From assembly GCA_020348625.1 (NCBI GenBank), contig CP070752.1, positions 2,791,360-2,813,553 of the forward strand: a DNA stretch of 22,194 nt. Direction: 5' to 3'. Within the stretch, counting starts at the first letter, position 1; each line of letters begins with the position of its first letter. The notes under the pieces were generated by a model. It saw only the letters and a list, made by a program, of their open reading frames with translations. It did not search any database and had not been told where the DNA came from. Positions 7,929 through 16,157 of the stretch are shown one piece after another. This DNA is from Deltaproteobacteria bacterium (lineage in GTDB: Bacteria > Desulfobacterota > DSM-4660 > Desulfatiglandales > B25-G16). The position numbers were made by a program, and so were the translations under genes.

Positions 7929-9614
7929 ATGGACCAGGTACAGGAATTTCCGAGGGTTGGTTATGATTATCAACTCATCTTGAAACATATATTGGAACAC
8001 GCGGCAAGAATGCGCCCCGAGGGAGAGATTGTATATAAGGATCTTTTTCGCGGGAATTATGCCCAGCTTCATGAGCGGTGCCAGCGTCTGTCGAATGCGC
8101 TCAAAGGGTTCGGCGTCAAGGAGGGCTCAAGGGTCATCTGCTTCGAATGGAACACACATCGCTTCCTTGAGATATATTTTGCAGTGCCCTGTATGGGTGC
8201 CATGCTGCACATGGGGAATCCACTGCTGAGCCCAGAGCAAATTGTGTATCTCGTCAACCGGGTAGAAGATGATGTTCTCATATTTAATAAGGATTTTGCT
8301 CCGATAATCGAGTCGATCAGCGGCAAACTGAAGACGGTCAAACAGTATATCGTACTGGCGGATGACGGAAAACTGCCGGAGACCACCTTGCAGCCGCTCT
8401 CGGAGTACGAGGAATTGCTGCGCTCCGCATCGCCAAACTATGATTACCCCGATCTCGACGAGAATACGGTGGCGTCGTTGAGCAACACAACCGGCACAAC
8501 CGGAGATCCAAAGGTAGCCTTCTTCACACATCGGCAGCATATCATGCATACCCTTATCTGGGCGAACGTACTCTTGGGTTTTGAAGGGGAAAGGGGTTTG
8601 GACCCGCGCCGGGACTTGACTATTCAAATGGTGCCCATGTTTCACGCTCATGGCTGGGGTCAACCCTATATGGCAACATACCTTGGCTGCAAACAGCTCT
8701 ATCCGGGTCGATTCGATCCCACGGTATTTTTTGAATTACTGAAGCGAGAAAAAAGGCAGGATCAGGGTGGTTACATGTGCTGCGTTGCCACGATGCTGAA
8801 CATGATTATCTCCCATCCGGAGGTCGAGCAATTCAGAGAATACCTTAAAGGCCTCATATATGAGGGCGGCGGAATGCGGCTTAATACCATACTTGCCAAA
8901 AAGGCCAAAGAACTCGGCATGGATGTCTGTTCCGGATGGGGAATGACGGAAGTCTATACAAAGGTGGGCCTTCAGTATCTTAAACCGCACATGTTTGCTT
9001 GGCCAGAGGACAAGAAGATAGAATTTCTCAGCGGAACCGGTATCGCACCTCCGTTCGTCGAGCAGCGGGTTGTAGATGAGCAGGGAAAAGATGTGCCGAA
9101 AGACGGGAAAGCGGTTGGTGAAATCGTGCTCAGGGGCCCATGGCTTACCATGGGATATTACAGGGACCCGGAGAAGTCCGAGGAACTCTGGCGAGGTGGA
9201 TGGATGCACACGGGGGACATGGCAACGATTGACGCAGAGGAAAGCGTTCTCATTATCGATCGTTCCAAGGATGTAATAAAGAGCGGTGGGGAATGGATTT
9301 CCAGCCTCACACTGGAGAACCTCATAAATATGCATCCTAAAGTTCAGGAAGTGGCAGTTTTCGGGGCACATTCGGAGAAATGGGGAGAGCGCCCGGTCGC
9401 ACTTTTGGTGGCGAAAGAGGAATTCAAGGCAGAGATTTCCGAAGATGAACTCAAGGATCACATGGCCCAGTTTGTGGAAGATGGCAAGATACTGAAGTGG
9501 TGGATACCCGATCGGTTTGTCCTTGTAAATCAGATACCCTGCACGAGCGTCGGCAAGTTTGACAAAAAGACAATGAGGTCGGGTTACGGTAATTTGTTGG
9601 AGCGGAAAGAATAG
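7929..9614 (+). CDS. AMP-forming acyl-CoA synthetase (medium/long-chain fatty acid or related acid)
   Basis: ANL-superfamily ligase of 561 residues: acid + ATP + CoA gives acyl-CoA + AMP + PPi. The phosphate loop reads TTGTTGDPK (residues 187-195). The aromatic/motif-2 segment is GWGMTE (336-341), and GWMHTGD (424-430) carries the ribose-binding Asp. IIDRSKDVIKSGGEWIS (442-458) is the hinge and C-terminal-domain entry, and K543 in SVGKFDKK is the adenylation lysine. All catalytic elements are intact. The form is close to long-chain fatty-acid/methylmercaptopropionate-type ligases (FadD/DmdB-like), but chain length cannot be read from sequence. ATG at 7929 with AAGGAG at 7913-7918. It follows the phased operator at 7831-7884 and is convergent with the GcdA-like gene. 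Confidence 0.92.
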   Translation: MDQVQEFPRVGYDYQLILKHILEHAARMRPEGEIVYKDLFRGNYAQLHERCQRLSNALKGFGVKEGSRVICFEWNTHRFLEIYFAVPCMGAMLHMGNPLLSPEQIVYLVNRVEDDVLIFNKDFAPIIESISGKLKTVKQYIVLADDGKLPETTLQPLSEYEELLRSASPNYDYPDLDENTVASLSNTTGTTGDPKVAFFTHRQHIMHTLIWANVLLGFEGERGLDPRRDLTIQMVPMFHAHGWGQPYMATYLGCKQLYPGRFDPTVFFELLKREKRQDQGGYMCCVATMLNMIISHPEVEQFREYLKGLIYEGGGMRLNTILAKKAKELGMDVCSGWGMTEVYTKVGLQYLKPHMFAWPEDKKIEFLSGTGIAPPFVEQRVVDEQGKDVPKDGKAVGEIVLRGPWLTMGYYRDPEKSEELWRGGWMHTGDMATIDAEESVLIIDRSKDVIKSGGEWISSLTLENLINMHPKVQEVAVFGAHSEKWGERPVALLVAKEEFKAEISEDELKDHMAQFVEDGKILKWWIPDRFVLVNQIPCTSVGKFDKKTMRSGYGNLLERKE

Positions 9615-9803
9615 AGAAAAAACATTTGTCGTGAGCCCTTGGTAAGTTACGAAAGGTTCTCGGCTTAATAACCTTCGCAGCTCGTGCATCATGTACGGAT
9701 TGGGGAGATCGTAGGACTCTCATTCACCTTAGAAAAAGGTATGAGCAGATCCTAGTGACAAAATGCCAACGAGAATGTGCTCGAGTTGCTGCATCGGCGG
9801 GAG

Positions 9804-9839
9804 AGGGCTGGCTTTGGCGCTTTCGCACAAGCCAGCCCT
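9804..9839. terminator. Strong hairpin between convergent genes, possible bidirectional terminator
   Basis: An 11-bp perfect stem, AGGGCTGGCTT (9804-9814) with AAGCCAGCCCT (9829-9839), with a further GCG/CGC pairing inside the 14-nt loop. It lies 190 bp after the ligase stop and 14 bp beyond the stop of the minus-strand GcdA-like gene, the right place for an end-of-transcript structure. A clear uninterrupted T run is missing on both sides (the plus strand continues TGTTGGGTTCTTGG), so intrinsic termination is only a suggestion. Confidence 0.45.
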
Positions 9840-9853
9840 TGTTGGGTTCTTGG

Positions 9854-11587
9854 TTAGCCCTTAATAATTCTGGGAATCATCATATGATTTTGCGGGCAAA
9901 TGGAGGTTGGGTTTTGATACGCGCAGCCAGCAAAGGCGATGATGTATTTCCTGAGTTCCGGAAAAGATACGATCTCGTCCACATAGCCGCGATTTGCGCA
10001 GTAGATGGGTCTGGATTTGTCGTTGTACTCCTGTGCCAGGGCGTTCATCTTGTCTATGACCGGCTGAAGCGGACGGCCGGAGTCCTTCTCCTTGACCAAC
10101 CTCCTCGAAAATGAAGCGGCGGCAGCTGTCTCGCCGTGCATAACGTAGATTTCGGTTGTCGGCGTGCCTAGGGTGAAGGCATTGTGGTTGTTAGCTGTAG
10201 GTCCTCCCATGATATAATGGGCGGCAGCAGTTCCTTTTCTTAGGACGATGCAGATCTGAGGGACATCGGTCTGTTCTATGGAGTATATGAGTGATTGGCC
10301 CAGACCCAAAAGCTCGGCCTTTTCCGCTATGTCTCCCACATCGATGCCCGAGGTGTCCTGAAACCAGACAATGGGAACCCGATCCCGACCGCACAAGGTG
10401 ACAAATTCGTTTAACTTGATCAGGCCCTGACGATAGAGCTTTCCTCCGATCCCAGGGTAGGGTGCGTATTCAGGATAGTCTTTGCCCAGAAAACCTTGCC
10501 GGTTTCCGATAAAACCCAGCAGAAGCCCAGCGGCTTTTGCCAATCCTGTGTATACCTCGGGGCCATAATCGGGCCTGAATTCCATGTGTTCGCTGTTGTC
10601 AAAGATACGGGCAAGCATTTCGTCGAAGTTGTAACTTCGCTTCTGATTGAATGCCACGATGGTATTGAGATCCTCCCCTGGGAATTGCGGCTCCTTTGGC
10701 TCAGCAACTCTAAAGAAAGCGGGATCATAGGCGGGGACCATGTCCATGTATCTTTTTAGGGCGTCGAGCACGCCGAACTCGGTGTCATGGACCTCTTTAA
10801 AAAAACCCGTCTCATTATAGTGGATGGGAACGCTACCAGGAGGTACTTCCTTAAAATGCCGCGTGGCTTCAATGAGTGTTTCAGCCCCTTCTTCGTCGAA
10901 ATAACCCTTAGGGCTCATGCCTCCCACGATGCCGCCACCGCCGACCGCTATATTGGCGTCTTTATGGGCTATAAGAATAGTGGGGCTGATGCCTTGATAA
11001 CCACCTCCAGCGGGGTTGGTACCGTAAATGCCTGCTATGATAGGGACACCTAATTTTTCCAGTTCAGCGTGGCGGAAAAAGGTGGTGCCATTTCCTCTTC
11101 GGTTTGCGTAGACCTCCTCCTGCTCTGTTAGCTTTACGCCGCTGCAATTCACCAGCCATACCAGCGGGACATGCAGTCTTTTCGCCATGTCGGTGACCCT
11201 CAGCTGGTTATCGGCCTGTCCGGCAATCCAAGCGCCTGCCATAACCTTGTTGTCAAACCCAATCACCACTGCCCATTTACCGTTTATCTTGGCGAGTCCG
11301 TCAATAACCCCGGTTGTTCCTTCTTCATTGAACAGGGGGTTATATAACGTATGGAGAGGGCACCAGGTACCAGGGTCGACAAGATACTCGATTCTCTCCC
11401 AGACAGTGGTTTGTCCTCTTTCCTTGATCTTCTCCGCCGGTATACCGGCCTTTTTGACAGCCTCTAATGCCTCTGCCACTTGGTTTTCTACCTCCTTGAT
11501 TTGCGCTACGTTCTCTTTTCCGCTTTCACGTTGGCTGTCGGAAAGAGGTTTTCCAAAAGGGGTCATTTTCTCAAAATACGGTCTCAT
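9854..11587 (-). CDS. gcdA: Acyl-CoA carboxylase/decarboxylase carboxyltransferase subunit, glutaconyl-CoA decarboxylase alpha (GcdA)-like
   Basis: Biotin-dependent carboxyltransferase of 577 residues, two crotonase-like halves. The first half has VNCSGVKLTEQE, the oxyanion segment YGTNPAGGGYQGISP and AVGGGGIVGGM. The second has GIGGKLYRQGL, IVWFQDTSGIDVG and LRKGTAAAHYIMGGP. The order and wording, including the N terminus MRPYFEKMTPFGKPL, closely follow the alpha subunit of Na+-pumping glutaconyl-CoA decarboxylase of Acidaminococcus (~587 aa) as I recall it, more than ordinary propionyl-CoA carboxylase beta chains. In that enzyme it moves CO2 from glutaconyl-CoA to biotin on a separate subunit. 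No biotin carrier, membrane beta subunit or biotin carboxylase lies in the window, so partners must be elsewhere. ATG at 11587 has the consensus site AAGGAGGT (11592-11599). Function in the carboxylating or decarboxylating direction is open. Confidence 0.87.
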   Translation of the reverse strand: MRPYFEKMTPFGKPLSDSQRESGKENVAQIKEVENQVAEALEAVKKAGIPAEKIKERGQTTVWERIEYLVDPGTWCPLHTLYNPLFNEEGTTGVIDGLAKINGKWAVVIGFDNKVMAGAWIAGQADNQLRVTDMAKRLHVPLVWLVNCSGVKLTEQEEVYANRRGNGTTFFRHAELEKLGVPIIAGIYGTNPAGGGYQGISPTILIAHKDANIAVGGGGIVGGMSPKGYFDEEGAETLIEATRHFKEVPPGSVPIHYNETGFFKEVHDTEFGVLDALKRYMDMVPAYDPAFFRVAEPKEPQFPGEDLNTIVAFNQKRSYNFDEMLARIFDNSEHMEFRPDYGPEVYTGLAKAAGLLLGFIGNRQGFLGKDYPEYAPYPGIGGKLYRQGLIKLNEFVTLCGRDRVPIVWFQDTSGIDVGDIAEKAELLGLGQSLIYSIEQTDVPQICIVLRKGTAAAHYIMGGPTANNHNAFTLGTPTTEIYVMHGETAAAASFSRRLVKEKDSGRPLQPVIDKMNALAQEYNDKSRPIYCANRGYVDEIVSFPELRKYIIAFAGCAYQNPTSICPQNHMMIPRIIKG

Positions 11588-12320
11588 ACTTACCTCCTTT
11601 GCGTGAAGAAATTGAAATACCAGAATGACTCAGGTTCTTGATCGCGAACAGAAAAAACGTTTCTTCCTGTCTCTAATCCCTATTTTGCAGGAGAACCTAA
11701 TACATCTGTGCACTAAATTCAAATACTATATTCAATTATTGCCTTTGCTTCGTGATCAATCTTTCGCTTAACAACACCACTTAACGAAAATACACGCGCA
11801 TTAGTGTTTTGCTGGAATAAAGCGATAATGAATGTAATATAAGATATATACTGTGTAGCAGTTTATCGTTTGAAAGGGACGTGTTCAATAAGGTATTTTA
11901 CCCAAAAAGATGATAGGCACCCCCATTTCTTTGCAGGACTGAAGTCTTTTAGTACTATTCCCTATTCAATTGGGTCGGACTACCCAAAAAGGCGATTAAG
12001 GTAAGTCTGAAGAGGAGCTTTGCAAATACAAATAACTCTTGCTTTTTAACCTTCAAATTAGTAGGCACGAGTAGCTGGAAAAACATCATATGAGGGGTGT
12101 TTTGCTTCTGGGAAAGGGTTCAGGTCATCAGTAAAGATAAGAAAATGGGGAAACAAGGAGGTAATCGTCAATCGACTGAAAGCCTGCCTCACCGTGTATA
12201 CACAAGAGATGATAGAGGACCGATGAAGGGGTTGAGAGAACCTTTGCAACGGGAGAATACACAACTCGGTCAATTATTTCGTGGAAAGATTTGATGAATG
12301 AATTTTTGCAGTGCAAGTAA
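11588..12320. other. AT-rich intergenic region between gcdA and the second kor operon
   Basis: About 730 bp, visibly more AT-rich than the flanking genes, with no complete gene recognised. It contains a direct repeat TACCCAAAAAGRYGAT at 11899-11914 and 11981-11996 (82 bp apart), the second copy forming a 6-bp hairpin with TTGGGT at 11970-11975. It also has two CTTAAC words 13 bp apart (11767-11772, 11780-11785), the first within CGCTTAACA, the complement of the TGTTAAGCG word in the ligase operator. TATACT at 11847-11852 resembles a -10 element without a good -35. From about 12120 on there are protein-like stretches in shifting frames (see separate entry). Confidence 0.5.
12125..12320 (+). 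pseudogene. Possible decayed small gene just upstream of the second korA
   Basis: Two protein-like stretches sit in adjacent frames and would join by one indel near 12215-12222. The first (frame of base 12146, up to TGA 12224-12226) contains GNKEVIVNRLKACLTVYTQE. The second (frame of base 12216) contains RTFATGEYTTRSIISWKDL and ends MNEFLQCK at TAA 12318-12320. A consensus ribosome site AAGGAGGT (12154-12161) has no start codon after it. A competing 49-codon ORF, ATG 12145 to TGA 12292-12294, overlaps in the third frame. Not recognised as a family; chance is possible. Confidence 0.22.
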
Positions 12321-12371
12321 ATATATAGCACGCTTTCACCCGGAACATATTACCTTTCCGGTAATGAAGCT

Positions 12372-13448
12372 GTGGCTGAGGGGGCCATTGCTGCCGGCTG
12401 TCGTTATTATGCCGGTTATCCTATTACACCCTCCAGTGAGATCATGGAGCGGATATCGGTGCGATTCGGGGAGATCAATGGGGTATTTATGCAGATGGAG
12501 GACGAGATCGCCTCGATCTGCTCGGTGATAGGGGCCGTCTGGGCAGGAGCCAGGGCCATGACAACCACCTCGGGGCCGGGCTTCAGCCTTATGCAAGAAG
12601 CCATCGGCTATGCAGCCATAACGGAAACTCCTCTTGTTATTGTCGATATACAGAGAGCCGGTCCGGGAACCGGGCAGGCGACAAGGGTGGCAAGCGGTGA
12701 TATTATGCAGGCAAAATGGGGCTCTCATGGCGATTATCAAATAATCGCCTTATCTCCCTGGTCGGTGCAGGAGATGTATGATCTCACCATCGAGGCCTTT
12801 AATCTGGCCGAGCACTATCGGGTGCCCGTGTTCTTGATGGGGGATGAGGCAGTGGGCCATTTGCGAGAGCGAATTGATGTAGGCCCTACGATCAGGATCT
12901 GTGACAGAAGGAAAGAGCCTGGTGCACCTCCGTTCGGCACCAGGGAAGATGATGGCGTTCCCCCCATGCCTGCCTTTGGTGAAGGCGAGAGGCTTTTGGT
13001 GACAGGGTCCACGCATAACGAGCTCGGAATCAGAAAAACCGATGACCCCGCAGCTCATTCGAAGCTCGTAACGCGTATTAACAATAAAATCCTGAAGAAC
13101 CGTGAAGAAATCATTCGGGCTGATACTTACCATCTGGATGATGCTAAGGTGGTCATTCTCTCCTATGGATTTACTGCCAGGAGCGCCCTGTTTGCGGTTA
13201 GTGAGCTCCGAAAAGATGGAAAGCGGGTTGGCCTCCTTCGCCTTAAGACCATGTGGCCTTTTGCCGATCGAATCATACGGGAAATTAGCAGGTCGGTTGA
13301 AAAGATCTTCGTCCCTGAGATGAACAGGGGGCAGATCATCGGTGAAGTCATGAAATACGCGGGCTCTGAAGTTATCGCATATAACCAGACCGATGGTGAG
13401 ATCATCCATCCCCATCGGATCATGGAAGAGGTGAGGAAGCTCATATAA
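12372..13448 (+). CDS. korA: 2-oxoacid:ferredoxin oxidoreductase, alpha subunit (second KOR), start anomalous
   Basis: Alpha subunit of a second KOR. GYPITPSSEI, MEDEIASICS, TSGPGFSLMQEA and the C-terminal ILSYGFTARSALFAV and MWPFADRII segments are all present. The first usual start in frame is GTG 12372 (358 residues), but conserved family sequence continues upstream: the codons from 12339 read PGTYYLSGNEA, matching QGNEACVEGAL of the first KorA. The frame is closed by TAA at 12318-12320, and no ATG, GTG or TTG lies between that stop and 12372. An ATG at 12298 with GGAAAG (12283-12288) is in another frame and would need a single-base shift near 12340 to give RFHP-GTYYLSGNEA. So the true start is unresolved: indel, sequencing error, rare AUA start at 12321, or a shortened protein. 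The stop overlaps the korB start by 1 bp. Confidence 0.88.
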   Translation: MAEGAIAAGCRYYAGYPITPSSEIMERISVRFGEINGVFMQMEDEIASICSVIGAVWAGARAMTTTSGPGFSLMQEAIGYAAITETPLVIVDIQRAGPGTGQATRVASGDIMQAKWGSHGDYQIIALSPWSVQEMYDLTIEAFNLAEHYRVPVFLMGDEAVGHLRERIDVGPTIRICDRRKEPGAPPFGTREDDGVPPMPAFGEGERLLVTGSTHNELGIRKTDDPAAHSKLVTRINNKILKNREEIIRADTYHLDDAKVVILSYGFTARSALFAVSELRKDGKRVGLLRLKTMWPFADRIIREISRSVEKIFVPEMNRGQIIGEVMKYAGSEVIAYNQTDGEIIHPHRIMEEVRKLI

Positions 13449-14215
13449 TGGCCAGGGACCTAGAGAGCTATATGCGACCGGAGGTGAAATCAACACCCTT
13501 TTGCCCCGGGTGTGGCCACGGAATCCTCATGAATTGTATCCTACGGGCTATTGATGAGCTGCACCTCAATATGAATGAAATGCTCTTTGTATCCGGCATA
13601 GGCTGCGCAGGGTGGATTCCGAGCCCTCATTTCAATGCCGACACCCTTCACACCCTCCATGGGAGGGCAATTGCGTTTGCCACCGGAGTGAAGATGTTTA
13701 ATCCGAAGCTCACAACCATGGTGATCAGTGGAGATGGGGATCTCACCTCTATCGGAGGCAACCACCTCATCCATGCAGCACGACGGGATACAGATCTTAC
13801 GGTGATCTGTGCCAACAACATGATTTATGGCATGACCGGTGGTCAAGCCGCTTCTACATCTCCTGTTGGCTCCATAACCGCAACAACGACGGAGGGAAAT
13901 ATCTATCGCCCCTTTGATCTATGCAAGCTCGTGCTGGCCGCCGGTGCTCCCTATGTTGCCAGGTATTCGGTGACCCAGCCAGTCTCTTTGGTCAACGCCG
14001 TTAAGAAGGCGCTTATTGTTAACGGATTTGCCTTCATAGAGGTTCTCTCTCCATGTCCTACCCAATTTGGCAGGAGAAACCAATACGAGTCAGCTGCGGA
14101 GATGCTGAAGATGCTCTCGGAGAGGTGTATCTCCAAAGAGGAGGCACAGCAGCTGAGCCGCGGGGAGTTGAGAGAGAGGATTATTACCGGAGAATTTGGC
14201 GATGACGGACCTTAA
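13448..14215 (+). CDS. korB: 2-oxoacid:ferredoxin oxidoreductase, beta subunit, TPP-binding (second KOR)
   Basis: Catalytic TPP subunit, 255 residues. TPP/Mg motif GDGDLTSIGGNH (residues 95-106) with ANNMIYGMTGGQ (122-133). Cluster-ligand cysteines are at C19 and C22 (FCPGCGHG), C53 (GIGCAGW) and C203 (SPCPTQFG), so the [4Fe-4S] site is complete. It differs clearly from the first KorB (for example QAASTSPVGSITATTTEGN against QYSPSTGYGDLATTAPYGN in the substrate-side loop after NNxIYGMTGGQ), so the two sets are old paralogues rather than a recent copy. Its ATG overlaps the korA stop (TAATG), a sign of coupled translation. Substrate unknown. Confidence 0.94.
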   Translation: MARDLESYMRPEVKSTPFCPGCGHGILMNCILRAIDELHLNMNEMLFVSGIGCAGWIPSPHFNADTLHTLHGRAIAFATGVKMFNPKLTTMVISGDGDLTSIGGNHLIHAARRDTDLTVICANNMIYGMTGGQAASTSPVGSITATTTEGNIYRPFDLCKLVLAAGAPYVARYSVTQPVSLVNAVKKALIVNGFAFIEVLSPCPTQFGRRNQYESAAEMLKMLSERCISKEEAQQLSRGELRERIITGEFGDDGP

Positions 14216-14756
14216 ACAAATTCGTTTTGCCGGTTTCGGTGGCCAAGGAGTTGTTCTTGCCGGCACGATCCTGGGATATGCAGCTATTCATGACGGCAAA
14301 TGGGTGTCGGGCTCAAACTCATACGGGGCACAGGCAAGGGGTGGCTCTGCCAGATCTGAGGTTGTGATCTCGACCGAACCCATTACGTTTCCCCATGTGA
14401 TACGATCGGATCTCCTTATTGTGCTGTCACAAAGTGCTTATGATGCATACATCACGGATGTGGCTGAAGACGGTGCACTGGTGATCTACGATGATTTGAT
14501 GGTGAAGCCCCGGGAGGTAGCTGGTGTTCGACTGATCGCTGTACCGGCCACGAACACTGCTATTCACGAGATGCAAAGCAAGCAGGTGGCGAATATCATC
14601 ATCCTGGGGGCATCGATGGCAATAACCAAGGTGGTAACAAAACGAGCACTTAATGTATCCATTCGTGAAAATATTGAAGAACGGTTTAAGGAGTCAAACC
14701 TCAAGGCCCTTAAAAAGGGATATGAGCTTGGCGGTACCATAGAGGGCACGCTATAA
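14202..14756 (+). CDS. korC: 2-oxoacid:ferredoxin oxidoreductase, gamma subunit (second KOR)
   Basis: Gamma subunit, 184 residues from ATG 14202. GFGGQGVVLAGTILGYAA near residues 11-28 is the glycine-loop signature and SNSYGAQARGGSARSEV the conserved CoA-side segment, parallel to the first KorC. ATG 14202 is preferred over TTG 14196 because GGAGA at 14189-14193 is well spaced and the N terminus is then normal. It overlaps korB by 14 bp and ends 2 bp before the next gene, so korA-korB-korC and the two electron-transfer genes form one tightly packed transcription unit. Confidence 0.92.
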   Translation: MTDLKQIRFAGFGGQGVVLAGTILGYAAIHDGKWVSGSNSYGAQARGGSARSEVVISTEPITFPHVIRSDLLIVLSQSAYDAYITDVAEDGALVIYDDLMVKPREVAGVRLIAVPATNTAIHEMQSKQVANIIILGASMAITKVVTKRALNVSIRENIEERFKESNLKALKKGYELGGTIEGTL

Positions 14757-14758
14757 CT

Positions 14759-16153
14759 ATGGCTGTAGAAGGAAGAACGCATAGGCCAGTTGTGGATACG
14801 GAATTGTGTCAAGGCTGCGGCGTGTGTTTGAGGGCATGCCCTGCTGAATGTTTTTGTGAGCTGAGGTCCGATACAGATACAACGAGAGGATATGTTTATA
14901 CAAACACCGATCTAGAGCAGAAGGAGGGGCTCCCTCCCTGTGTTCACGCATGCCCCATTAGCCAAGAGGTGCGCGAGTATGTGCACCTGCTGGAGAAACA
15001 GAGGGTGAAAGAGGCACTCCTCTTAATCCGTCGGGACAACGCGCTTCCAGGGGTTTGCGGTTATGTCTGTCATCATCCCTGCGAGCAGGCTTGTATCCGT
15101 GGCAGCTGGGATGACCCGGTAGCCATTCGAGAACTCAAGCGATACGCGGTCCATTATGAAATGGAGCACTACAACGAGATCGTGGATGCTCTTTTGGAGC
15201 GCAAGCAGCCCTCCCGAGACAAAAAGGTAACGATTGTGGGGGCTGGACCTGCAGGGCTTGCCTGTGCGTTTGATTTAGTAATGGGCGGATATACGGTTAC
15301 GGTCATGGACGCCCTTGCCGAACCCGGTGGTATGCTGGTAGCTGGTATACCGGCGTTTCGGCTGCCTCGGTATGTTATTGAGCACGATATCAGTATCATC
15401 AGATCTCTCGGGGTAGAGTTTATCTCTTCGGTTTGTATAGGCCGGGAGGTTCCCCTCTCCAAGTTGATACAAAATGGTGCTCATGCGGTGGTTCTTGCCA
15501 CAGGTACCTGGAAGGATTTGACACTTGACGTTCCAGGGGAGGGCGCTAGAGGGTATTTTCAATGTTTGGATTTTTTGGGTCGCGTGAACGCAGGAAAGCT
15601 CAGGAAGCTCGCCGGAACGGTTTTGGTCGTTGGAGGTGGTAATGCAGCTTTTGATGCTGCCCGTAGCGCTCTAAGGCTAGGAGCTGACCAGGTGATTATC
15701 GCGTACCGACGCAGTCGGGATGAGATGCCCGCAGCGTGTGAAGAAATCGATGCGGCAGAGCGAGAGGGGGTGCGGATTCGATATCTGGTGGCTCCCGTGA
15801 GAATTAGAGTCGAACGTGGCAAAGTGACAGGTGTAAACCTGATACGAATGAGACTTGGTGATGCCGATGAGACTGGGAGAATGAAGCCGTTACCCATTGA
15901 GGAAAGTGAGTTCATAGAAAAAGCGGACATAGTTATTCCCGCACTTGGGCAACGTCCCGACCTATCCTTTTTGGAGCTAAAGGATAAGTTTGAGAGTACT
16001 ACCCTTTCCTGCGATCCATCGGGTAGGGTATCTGGATATGATAATCTGTTTGCCGCCGGAGATGCAGTAACCGGTCCTTCTACCGTTGTTGAAGCTATGG
16101 GATCGGGAAAGGCTGTGGCGCGGCGGGTCATGGACTACCTGGAAATGATTTAG
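14759..16153 (+). CDS. GltD-like FAD/NAD(P) oxidoreductase with N-terminal 4Fe-4S motif
   Basis: 464-residue oxidoreductase resembling the glutamate synthase small chain and its relatives. An extra ferredoxin-type motif at the N terminus (C17, C20, C23, C27) precedes the GltD/dihydropyrimidine-dehydrogenase-type Fe-S domain (CVHACP at 61-66; C100, C104, C108, C112). The FAD loop is GAGPAG (161-166), the second nucleotide loop GGGNAA (292-297) followed by YRRSR (316-320), and the closing FAD motif is FAAGDAVTGPSTVVEAMGSG. No glutamine amidotransferase or glutamate synthase large subunit is nearby; the gene starts 2 bp after korC and ends 4 bp before a ferredoxin gene. A role moving electrons between NAD(P)H and the KOR/ferredoxin is the natural reading (inference). 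NADPH rather than NADH is suggested by the arginine pair but not proven. Confidence 0.88.
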   Translation: MAVEGRTHRPVVDTELCQGCGVCLRACPAECFCELRSDTDTTRGYVYTNTDLEQKEGLPPCVHACPISQEVREYVHLLEKQRVKEALLLIRRDNALPGVCGYVCHHPCEQACIRGSWDDPVAIRELKRYAVHYEMEHYNEIVDALLERKQPSRDKKVTIVGAGPAGLACAFDLVMGGYTVTVMDALAEPGGMLVAGIPAFRLPRYVIEHDISIIRSLGVEFISSVCIGREVPLSKLIQNGAHAVVLATGTWKDLTLDVPGEGARGYFQCLDFLGRVNAGKLRKLAGTVLVVGGGNAAFDAARSALRLGADQVIIAYRRSRDEMPAACEEIDAAEREGVRIRYLVAPVRIRVERGKVTGVNLIRMRLGDADETGRMKPLPIEESEFIEKADIVIPALGQRPDLSFLELKDKFESTTLSCDPSGRVSGYDNLFAAGDAVTGPSTVVEAMGSGKAVARRVMDYLEMI

Positions 16154-16157
16154 GACA

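Noticed and set aside
9650..9677. Imperfect hairpin CGAAAGGTT/AACCTTCG after the ligase as terminator
   Set aside because: It has a bulge and no T run; the 11-bp stem at 9804-9839 is the better candidate.
8736..9692. Long minus-strand open frame (318 codons) opposite the acyl-CoA ligase
   Set aside because: It lies entirely over a well-supported ligase with intact catalytic motifs, its translation is rich in Cys, His and Phe with no recognisable domain, and it has no ribosome site. Shadow frame.
12294..12320. ATG 12294 as the korA start with a stop codon read through as an unusual amino acid
   Set aside because: The stop is TAA, not TGA or TAG, so selenocysteine or pyrrolysine decoding does not apply; the short frame reads better as the end of an upstream remnant.
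14196..14202. TTG 14196 as korC start
   Set aside because: ATG 14202, two codons later, has a better-spaced ribosome site and gives the standard N terminus.
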